The notes beneath the pieces are model-generated. The model saw only the letters and a program-made list of their open reading frames with translations. It had not been told where the DNA came from and ran no database searches. 40,700 nt of DNA from Polyangiaceae bacterium (lineage in GTDB: Bacteria; Myxococcota_A; Polyangia; Polyangiales; Polyangiaceae), in NCBI GenBank assembly GCA_020848455.1, contig JADLAB010000134.1:1-40700 (forward strand), written 5' to 3'. Made by a program: the position numbers and the translations under genes. This document shows, piece by piece, positions 15,776-22,460 of this stretch; the stretch's first letter is position 1; each line of letters begins with the position of its first letter.

Positions 15776-17283
15776 CGCGCGCGCTCCAGCGAGGCGCGGA
15801 ACGAGGCGACGAACTGCTCCCACTTGGCGAGCTGCTGGGGGTCCTCCTCGAAGCGCTCCTGCCACACGTCGTCGAGGGCGGCGTGCGCGGCGTCGTCCGC
15901 GATGCCGTACTCGAGGCGCGCCGACGCGCGTCGCTCGGGAAAGACCGCGAGCGCTGCGCACAGCGCAGCGTAGCGCGCGACACTGTCGTAGACGGACACC
16001 GACCCGCCACCGGGCGGAGCGGCGGGCGCCGGTGCTGCCGGCGGCGCGGCGGCCGCCGGTGCGTGCGCGCCGGCGGTGGGCAGCGGATACGACGGCTGGG
16101 GAGGCCCAGCGCTCGGACCGACGCCCGAGGGGCCGGGCACGGCGTACGCGCCATAGCCGGCCGGCATCCCCGGTTGCTGCGGCGGAGCGAGCGGCGCCTC
16201 CGGTGCGGCGCCCGACCAGCCGGGCTGTGCCGGTCCGCGCCCCCCGGCGCCCGCGCCCGCCGCGCCGCTCGCATCGGGCGGCGCCCAGCCCCAGCCGGGC
16301 GGTACGCCACCCGCGGCCCAAGGTGTCGCGCGCGGTGCGGCCGCCGCCTGGCTCTGCGCCTGCGCCTGCTGCCATTGCGCCTCCGCCTGCGCCTGCGCGG
16401 CCCAGGGCGAAGCGGCCGGCGGCTGGTACTGGAGCAACGGCGGCGGCGTGGCATCCGGCGGCGCACCGGCCACGGGAGGCAGGTCGGCGAACGCCGGGGC
16501 GGCCTGCGGCTGCACGGCTACCTGCGGGGCGACGACCGGGCGCGGGGCGAGCGCCCCCCGGTCCTCGTAGAGCGACTCGCCCGGGGCCACGTCGCCGAGC
16601 GACGGCTTGTGCAGAGGCGTGGGGCGCACCCAGCCGGGCCGGTTCGCCTCGCCGTAGCCCCAGTCCGGCACGGGCTCGGCCGCCAGCGGCGGCGGCGTGG
16701 TGCCCATCGGTGGCGTGAGCGTGTCGGGTGCGGCCGGCACGACCGGCGTTGCAGGTGGCTCGGACCGCGCTCTTGCGGGGTTGCGGGGCGGCTCGGCGCG
16801 ACGCGGAGGAGGAGGTGGCAGCGGTCGCGCCGGGGGCGGCGGAGGCTGCGCAGACCCTGGTGGAGGGCTCGCGCCCGCGGCGGCATGCGCGCGCGCCGCG
16901 TGCGCCTGCGCCTGCGCCGCCTGCGCTGCTTGCGCCGCCTGCGCTGCTTGCGCCGCCTGCGCTGCTTGCGCCGCCTGCGCTGCTTGCGCCGCCTGCGCCG
17001 CACGCACCCGCTCGGCCTCGGCCGCAAGACGGCGCTGGTGCTCCGCCGCGGCGAGCGCGAGCGCGTCGCGGAAGGCACGGTGCGCCGCGGTGACGATCTG
17101 CCAGCGCACGCCGTCGCCGGTCACGAGCGCCGCCGCCACCGCGTCGAGCAGCTCGCGCGCCCGGTCGACGTCACCCGCGTCCGGCGCGGCCGGGAGCCCG
17201 AGCGCGGTGCACACCTTCGCGCGCTCGCCCTCGGGCGCCGCGAGCAGGTCGGCGAAGAGCCGCGCGGCCTCGGCAGGTGTCAT
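15772..17283 (-). CDS. Ala/Gln/Pro-rich protein of unknown function heading the thioesterase operon
   Basis: 503-residue protein without a recognised family. Residues 1-90 look helical and folded (MTPAEAARLFADLLAAPEGE and the following 70). About residues 93-125 are a run of AAQ triplets encoded by an 18-bp DNA repeat, probably a long helix. About 130-420 are Pro/Ala/Gln-rich and likely disordered. The last 70 residues (YDSVARYAALCAALAVFPER to the end) are again helical, with a WQERFEEDPQQLAKWEQF segment. No signal peptide or membrane helix is seen. It is translationally coupled to the two thioesterase genes by ATGA overlap, yet nothing in it looks enzymatic. It resembles modular regulatory or scaffold proteins of Myxococcota. 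Confidence 0.65.
   Translation of the reverse strand: MTPAEAARLFADLLAAPEGERAKVCTALGLPAAPDAGDVDRARELLDAVAAALVTGDGVRWQIVTAAHRAFRDALALAAAEHQRRLAAEAERVRAAQAAQAAQAAQAAQAAQAAQAAQAAQAAQAQAHAARAHAAAGASPPPGSAQPPPPPARPLPPPPPRRAEPPRNPARARSEPPATPVVPAAPDTLTPPMGTTPPPLAAEPVPDWGYGEANRPGWVRPTPLHKPSLGDVAPGESLYEDRGALAPRPVVAPQVAVQPQAAPAFADLPPVAGAPPDATPPPLLQYQPPAASPWAAQAQAEAQWQQAQAQSQAAAAPRATPWAAGGVPPGWGWAPPDASGAAGAGAGGRGPAQPGWSGAAPEAPLAPPQQPGMPAGYGAYAVPGPSGVGPSAGPPQPSYPLPTAGAHAPAAAAPPAAPAPAAPPGGGSVSVYDSVARYAALCAALAVFPERRASARLEYGIADDAAHAALDDVWQERFEEDPQQLAKWEQFVASFRASLERAR
16916..16996 (-). repeat. 18-bp tandem repeat encoding (AAQ)n
   Basis: Four identical 18-bp units (gccgcctgcgctgcttgc on the plus strand) plus a 9-base partial copy, inside the 503-residue gene. 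Each unit encodes two Ala-Ala-Gln triplets in frame. The exact identity of the units suggests recent slippage or expansion, so the copy number may vary between strains without breaking the frame. Confidence 0.9.
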
Positions 17284-17367
17284 GCCCCGGGCTTCGCACG
17301 GATCGGCCCGCGCTTCACGCGCAACCGCACCGCGCTCCCCGCGACCTCTACCGGCCGTCGCCGCCTC

Positions 17368-18606
17368 TCATACGATGTCGGATGCGAGCGCCTCGCGCGT
17401 CCGGATCAGGCGCTTCTCGCCGAGCGCCGCGAGCGCCACGAGCAGCTTGCGGTGGTGCAGGAGCGACCGCAGCACCTCGTGCGGCACCGCCGCGACGACG
17501 CACGGAACCGCGCAGCGCACCGTCGCGGTGGCGGGCTCGCCGGTCAGGAGCGCGATCTCGCCGAAGAAGTCGCCCTCGTGCATGTCGGGCATGGCGCGCT
17601 CGCCCTCGGGCATGTGGTGGAGCACCTCGCAGCGCCCGCGCAGGAGCACGTAGAAGTGCTCGGGCCGCTCGCCCTGGCGCACGATCTCGCTGCCCGCCTC
17701 GCAGGTCCTCACCTCGAGCGCCTCGACGAGTCGGGCCCGGTCGTCGGCCTGGAGCCCCTCGAACATGGGCGCCGCGCGCAGCAGATTGCTGAGCAGGCGC
17801 GCGCGGCAGAAGCGGCGCACGATCGTCCCGGCGTGCGCGTGCCCGCGGACCAGGTCGTCGAACGCCTCGCGCCGCAGGACCAGGAGCTCGCCCTGGGTCG
17901 TGGCGACGACCGTGGCGAAGCGCGGCGCGCGCGTGAGCAGCGACATCTCGCCGAAGAACGCCCCCTCCCCGAGCTCCGCGATGGCGCGCACCGCGCCGCC
18001 CTCGGCGCGCTCCACCCGCACGGAGCCGGCGACGATGGCGTACATCGCGTCCCCGACCTCACCCTCGGCGGCGATGACCTCGCCGGGGACGACCACGCGC
18101 CGTTCGAGGTGCGGCAAGAGGTCGAGGAAGGCGCGCCGCCCGAGCTCCGAGAACAGCGGGATGCGCCGCAGACCGTCGAGGTCCGCCGGCGCCATGAGCG
18201 GCGGCGGAATGATCGACGCGGTGAGCGCGCGCTGCATGGGCGGCGGCAAGGACGTACGGTCGCGCGAGCTGCCGTCGAGCAGGGCGGCGAGCACGCGCTG
18301 CGCCTCGGTGTGTCCGGAGTCGATCTGCAGGATGACGCGCGCGATCGCGATCGCCTGCAGCGGGGCCCCCTCGGTGACGAGACGCCCCACGAGCGCCAGG
18401 TACTGCTCGATGGCCCCCGCGGGGTCGCCGAGCTGCACGCACAGATCGGCGACGCGCCGCCGGGTCGTGACGTCCCCGGGGTCGAGCAGCAGCACCTCCT
18501 GGTAGGCGGCGCGCGCGGCGGCGAGCTTGCTGCGGGCGCAGAGCTCCTCGGCGCGATCCTTCTTTTCCCGGATGCGGTCCGCGAGCTCGGCTGGGCGGGA
18601 CTTCAT
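17368..18606 (-). CDS. TPR-like protein with two cyclic nucleotide-binding domains
   Basis: 412-residue cytoplasmic regulator. Residues about 5-110 are TPR-like helices (AAARAAYQEVLLLDPGDVTTRRRVADLCVQLG, cited as two pieces of the same helix pair). A first cNMP-binding domain spans about 148-265, and a second about 279-395. The first has FFGEMSLL and PRFATVVA, keeping the phosphate-binding Arg. The second has FFGEIALL but PATATVRC, so that Arg is missing and ligand binding is doubtful. No DNA-binding or kinase domain is present, so it probably acts through protein contacts. ATG 18606 is preferred over an in-frame TTG at 18639. It precedes the 503-residue gene by 84 bp on the same strand and may share its transcript. 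Confidence 0.85.
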   Translation of the reverse strand: MKSRPAELADRIREKKDRAEELCARSKLAAARAAYQEVLLLDPGDVTTRRRVADLCVQLGDPAGAIEQYLALVGRLVTEGAPLQAIAIARVILQIDSGHTEAQRVLAALLDGSSRDRTSLPPPMQRALTASIIPPPLMAPADLDGLRRIPLFSELGRRAFLDLLPHLERRVVVPGEVIAAEGEVGDAMYAIVAGSVRVERAEGGAVRAIAELGEGAFFGEMSLLTRAPRFATVVATTQGELLVLRREAFDDLVRGHAHAGTIVRRFCRARLLSNLLRAAPMFEGLQADDRARLVEALEVRTCEAGSEIVRQGERPEHFYVLLRGRCEVLHHMPEGERAMPDMHEGDFFGEIALLTGEPATATVRCAVPCVVAAVPHEVLRSLLHHRKLLVALAALGEKRLIRTREALASDIV

Positions 18607-18752
18607 GGCAGGCTCGGTGGGTCGCCGCTCGACGGGCAAGCCCCATGCAAGCCCGCGCCCGCGTCGCGCGCGCCCCGCAAATCACGGTGTTGCCGGCGCG
18701 GGTCCCGACCTCGGCCATGCGAAGGCCCCCCGCGTCGCGCAGGTCTTGCAGC

Positions 18753-18775
18753 CCCGTGCGCATTCTCCGCACGGG
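18753..18775 (-). terminator. Hairpin downstream of the small gene at 18801-19175
   Basis: Perfect 8-bp stem CCCGTGCG / CGCACGGG with a seven-base loop, 26-48 nt after the stop of the upstream small gene on the minus strand. No T-tract follows, so it is only a candidate terminator. The rest of the 194-bp gap between that gene and the cNMP gene shows nothing else. Confidence 0.4.
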
Positions 18776-18800
18776 CGCCCGCCTCGCGCGCGCCCTCGGC

Positions 18801-19175
18801 TCACGCCGCGGGGATGTCGCCCACCCCGCTCGCGCGCAGGCGCCCGAGCTCCTCGGCCGAGAGCGGCACGGGCGTGGGCTTGCGAGCGAGGTCGGCGCAG
18901 CGCGACGTGAGCCGCGGCCGCAGCACCTTGGGCCACGCGGCCTCGCCCTCGACCGCGATCCACCAGTCCTCGTTGCGCGGCAGCGCGAGCCGGTCGTGCT
19001 GCTTGTTGCCATCCTCGTCGACGCGCGGGCCGAGCGCCGCGAGCTCGGCGTCGGACAGCGGCAGGACGTGGAGGTAGAGCTTCTCGGACCCCTTGTGCTC
19101 GCCGACGACACCGCGACTCGAGCGCCCGCCGTGGTCGACGGAGTAGAGGTAGGACTCGACGAGGTAGTAGGCCAT
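18801..19175 (-). CDS. Small hypothetical protein
   Basis: 124-residue protein, not recognised. It starts MAYYLVESYLYSVDHGGRSS and contains KLYLHVLPLSDAELAALGPR, then NEDWWIAVEGEAAWPKVLRP, giving a mixed alpha/beta look. No signal peptide or membrane segment is present. A good CGGGAGC Shine-Dalgarno lies 6-7 nt before the ATG, and TAGGCT at 19212-19217 is a possible -10 element with no clear -35. It stands between the CapA gene and the cNMP gene on the same strand, with gaps of about 140 and 194 bp, so it is probably its own unit. Function unknown. Confidence 0.65.
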   Translation of the reverse strand: MAYYLVESYLYSVDHGGRSSRGVVGEHKGSEKLYLHVLPLSDAELAALGPRVDEDGNKQHDRLALPRNEDWWIAVEGEAAWPKVLRPRLTSRCADLARKPTPVPLSAEELGRLRASGVGDIPAA

Positions 19176-19316
19176 GCGCGTGCTCCCGGCGGTCGGACCG
19201 CCCGGCTGCCGAGCCTAGTACAATCGGCCGTGGCCCCGCTTCCGGATCGTGCCCGAGCCCTCGGCGCGCCGCCCTCCGGATGTCGCCGCTCGAGCCCCGG
19301 CGCGCGGGCCACCCCG

Positions 19317-20495
19317 TCAACGCTTGGCGCGCAGGGCGGCGCTGCGCTTGGCGACCTTCTGGCGCACGCGCTCCGCCTCGTCGCCCTCGAGCAGCACCGG
19401 CCGGAAGTCGTTCGCGCGCGGGTCGCCCGAGATGCGCACCGGCAAGTGGGAGCTCTCGACCGAGGTGACCTTGCCATCGCGCACGACGAAGCGCTCCTGG
19501 TACACGATCGAGTCGAGGTCCCCGGGCTTGCCGTTGGCGCCGAAGACGAAGTTGCCGAGCGAGTACGCGATGTGCCGGCCCCGGTAGGTCTCGATTCCCT
19601 GCAGCACGTGCGGATGGTGGCCGAGGACGAGGTCGGCGCCCGCGTCGATCGCGGCGCGGCCGAGCCTGATCTGGTCGGGCGCCGCCTGCTCGTAGGTCTC
19701 GATGCCCCAGTGGAAGGACACGATGACGATCCCGCCCTGCTGCTTCTCGCGCTGGATGTCGCGCACCACGGCCTCGCGCGTGCCCTTGGGACCGCCGAGG
19801 TAGCCGATGTTCACCACGTCGACGCCCTTGACGCGGCGCCGATCGACGCGTCCGTTGCCGAAGTGGCCGACGCCGGCCGTCTCGAGCGCCCGCTCGGTCT
19901 CGGCGTAGCCGCTCGGCCCGTAGTCGCCGCTGTGGTTGTTCGCCAGGTTCACGAGCTCCACGCCCCCGAGGCGCAGCATGCCCGCGTACTCCGGCTTGCC
20001 GCGAACCGCGAACACCGGGTTCTGGTGGCGCGTCTCGCGGGTGAGCGTGCCCTCGAGATTCGCGATCGTGAGATCGTCCTCGGCGAAGATCGGAGCGACC
20101 GCCGAGAACGGGTACGCGAGATCCTCGCCGAGCTCGCGGATCTTCGCGCTGAAGGTGCCCGGCGCACCCGAGCCCTGCCGGATGTCCCCGAGCGCGCAGT
20201 CTCCGACGGCGCTCACGCGGATCTCGACCGCAGCGGCGCCGCCGGCCGGCAGCGATGCCGGCGTCACCTGCCCGGTCGCAGCGCGCTCGTCGGGCGCGTG
20301 GCCGAGCGCGCGCGCATCCGGGGGCGCAGGGCCGCGCTCGACCACCGGCAGAGCGCCCGGCGCGCCCTCCGCCGCGGCCCCACCTTCGCGGTCGTGACGG
20401 CTCGAGCACGCCAGCGCCGCGAGCGCCGACAGGGCGGAGAGCTGCAGCACGAGCGCGAGCGCGCCCGGGCGACGCCGTGGGGTCGGGCGCGCCAT
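19317..20495 (-). CDS. CapA-family lipoprotein (poly-gamma-glutamate synthesis-type metallophosphatase fold)
   Basis: 392-residue CapA/PgsA-type protein. The N-terminus is a lipoprotein signal with ALAALAC (Cys about residue 30) and a low-complexity linker to about residue 75. The CapA domain carries the family motifs: SAVGDCALGD, TIANLEGTL, VNLANNHSGDYG, IVSFHWGIETY, GADLVLGHHPHVLQGIE and IAYSLGNFVFG. These His/Asp/Asn positions resemble a binuclear metallophosphoesterase fold. Relatives take part in poly-gamma-glutamate capsule formation or polymer handling, but no capB/capC ligase gene is nearby, so an envelope role is inferred. The ATG begins 1 nt after the TGA of the L,D-transpeptidase-like gene, which indicates co-translation. 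Confidence 0.87.
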   Translation of the reverse strand: MARPTPRRRPGALALVLQLSALSALAALACSSRHDREGGAAAEGAPGALPVVERGPAPPDARALGHAPDERAATGQVTPASLPAGGAAAVEIRVSAVGDCALGDIRQGSGAPGTFSAKIRELGEDLAYPFSAVAPIFAEDDLTIANLEGTLTRETRHQNPVFAVRGKPEYAGMLRLGGVELVNLANNHSGDYGPSGYAETERALETAGVGHFGNGRVDRRRVKGVDVVNIGYLGGPKGTREAVVRDIQREKQQGGIVIVSFHWGIETYEQAAPDQIRLGRAAIDAGADLVLGHHPHVLQGIETYRGRHIAYSLGNFVFGANGKPGDLDSIVYQERFVVRDGKVTSVESSHLPVRISGDPRANDFRPVLLEGDEAERVRQKVAKRSAALRAKR

Positions 20496-20496
20496 C

Positions 20497-22245
20497 TCAG
20501 CGCGCCTCGGTGACGATCGGCGTCGACGGTCCGTTGCCGCCGCCCGGCCGGATGGCGTTCCAGTCCGGGGGCAACACCGGGTCGGTGAAGCCGAACAGCC
20601 AGCGCCCATCGAGCGCCGAGACGTTGACGCACTCGGCGCTCTTCGGGTTCGAGAAGTCCTCGTGCCAGAAGGCGACGTGCATGGCGAGCGGCGCGTGCAG
20701 GTACTGCTGGTGCGGCACGTCGCTGAACCACAGCACCTTCGGGTCGCCCTTCTCGTTCGACATCGTGGCGACGCGCTCCTTCCACTCGACCGGGAAGTGG
20801 CCGATCTCGGTGGTGGCGTCCTTGCTCATGTTGTGGCCCTTGATCGGCAAGCCGCCCTTGCCCGGCGAGAACAGCGTCGCGTACACCGGCTGGAGCCCCA
20901 CGTAGGCGGTCAGCGTGCCCGGCAGGATCTTCGCCTCGACCCACTTCTGATCCGGCTTGATCGAGCCGGGGAGCTTGGTGCGCTGGCGGGTGAAGGTCAT
21001 GAACGACTCCTTCACGAAGAGGCCCGGGCGCTTGCGCAGCGGGTAGTAGCCCTCCTTGCCGTCGACCACGCGCGCGTCCTCGATCTCGAGCGCCTGCTTC
21101 GGCTTCATCTGCTCGCGCGACTCGACGAAGCGGCCGTCGGCCGCGCGCTCGAACAGCGGGCGCTCCGTCTTCGCGCGGTTCCAGGCGAGCGGTAGGGACA
21201 CTCCGCCGTCCTGCCCGAGCGCGCCGTCCTCACCGATGACGACGCCGTGGAACACGCTGCGCCGCATGTACTGCACGCGGTCGGCGGGCACGATCATGAG
21301 GTCGGGCGTCACGAGCCACACGCGCCCGTGCATCTCGAAGGCGCGCGCGTAGGCCAGCATCGAGCCGTTCGGGATGGTCTTCCACGTGAGCCGGCGCGGG
21401 TCGTAGTTGCCGCCCGACACCCGGCGCACGCCGCCCTCGAAGAACCACGGCACCGCGTCGGTCGCCTCGATCTTCCGATCTTCCTCGATGAGCTCCTCGT
21501 GGCCCTCGGCCCAGGGCCCGAGGTCCTTGTAGGTCCCGGGCGGACCGAGGTGTCGCTCCGCCTTCTCCCACTCGGCCGGGGTCGGTACGCGACTGTACAT
21601 CGGGGCACCGCGCGAGTGGGCGTAGGTGTAGGGCCAGACGGTGTCGGGGCGCGGGGACAGCTCCGCGAGGGCGCGGAAGTACGGGTCCGACAGATCCAGC
21701 GTCGTGCGGTCGTTGAGGCACACGTAGCCGCGCGGCTCGACGGGGTACCAGCCGCGCTTGCAGCCCTCCCCCCGCACCGGTCCGTTCCCGCGCAGCTTGA
21801 CGGCCGTGCCGATGCGCAGCTTGCCGAGGGCGAGCCCCTCCCCGCTCGGCTTCGGCTTGATCCACACGTGCGGGCCGATGGCGCCGATGCGGGGCAGCCC
21901 GTCCATGTAAGGGAGGGGCTCCGGGTGGTACTTCACGAGGTCCGGATCGCCCGGCGCCCAGGTGGCCTTCGCGTCGGCGCCTTCCTTGGCCTGACTCGGG
22001 GCCGCGTCGCCGACCGCGGGTGCCGCACCGGCGACCTTGTCGAGCGCCGCCGAGCCCAGGCCCGGGGCGGCTTCGTCCGCGGAGGTCGCGGCGTGGCGCT
22101 GCGCCGCGGGGCTGCACGCCGCGGCGGCTGCGAGCAGCAGCCATGGCACAGAGCCGCGGAGCGCGCTCGCGAGGCACCGCACACGCGGCCCGCGTTGAGA
22201 AGATCGAGTGGCAGGGCTGAGAGGATCGTCGCTCGGTCTCGTCAT
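20497..22245 (-). CDS. L,D-transpeptidase-like (YkuD) lipoprotein with degenerate active-site motif
   Basis: 582-residue lipoprotein (WLLLAAAAACSP, lipobox AAAC) with the same plan as the L,D-transpeptidase at 6048-7475. An SH3-like region at about residues 150-175 (GWYPVEPRGYVCLNDRTT) is followed by a long middle domain and a C-terminal YkuD domain. The nucleophile Cys539 and the first His (MHVAFWHEDF) are kept, but the usual SHGC reads SAEC. Both the second conserved His and the Gly are thus changed; the DNA codons are unambiguous. Activity may be altered or lost. The normal YkuD role is periplasmic peptidoglycan 3-3 cross-linking or protein attachment. ATG 22245 is chosen; GTG 22254 is an alternative. 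It is directly upstream of the CapA gene. Confidence 0.85.
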   Translation of the reverse strand: MTRPSDDPLSPATRSSQRGPRVRCLASALRGSVPWLLLAAAAACSPAAQRHAATSADEAAPGLGSAALDKVAGAAPAVGDAAPSQAKEGADAKATWAPGDPDLVKYHPEPLPYMDGLPRIGAIGPHVWIKPKPSGEGLALGKLRIGTAVKLRGNGPVRGEGCKRGWYPVEPRGYVCLNDRTTLDLSDPYFRALAELSPRPDTVWPYTYAHSRGAPMYSRVPTPAEWEKAERHLGPPGTYKDLGPWAEGHEELIEEDRKIEATDAVPWFFEGGVRRVSGGNYDPRRLTWKTIPNGSMLAYARAFEMHGRVWLVTPDLMIVPADRVQYMRRSVFHGVVIGEDGALGQDGGVSLPLAWNRAKTERPLFERAADGRFVESREQMKPKQALEIEDARVVDGKEGYYPLRKRPGLFVKESFMTFTRQRTKLPGSIKPDQKWVEAKILPGTLTAYVGLQPVYATLFSPGKGGLPIKGHNMSKDATTEIGHFPVEWKERVATMSNEKGDPKVLWFSDVPHQQYLHAPLAMHVAFWHEDFSNPKSAECVNVSALDGRWLFGFTDPVLPPDWNAIRPGGGNGPSTPIVTEAR

Positions 22246-22460
22246 GGCGCGCACCCTGCCGCCGCACGTATCGCAGGGCCAAGTTGTGCGACAATGTAGG
22301 TGTCGGTGTGCTGCCGAGTCGCGACGCGCGCCGCCTTATCGCCCGCCACACGCGTTGTCCAGTCTGCCGCAAAGCCCGCAACAAACTTAGCGAGCCGTGC
22401 CGCCGCTCGTAGCATCCCTGCCGCGACCCGCTCGGTGCGGTCGCCGAACTTGGAAGCTCG

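Noticed and set aside
16916-16996. CRISPR-like array
   Set aside because: The repeats are contiguous 18-mers with no spacers, lie inside a coding frame and encode an AAQ helix.
15883-19077. Open frame of 1064 codons on the plus strand across three minus-strand genes
   Set aside because: It crosses several well-supported gene boundaries and encodes Arg-rich low-complexity sequence, so it is a GC-driven shadow.
22255-22460. Promoter in the divergent gap between the L,D-transpeptidase-like and PQQ-propeller genes
   Set aside because: TTGTCG with ATACGT and TGGACA with TAAGGC were considered on the minus strand, but each has a poor -10 element. The gap shows no convincing regulatory site.
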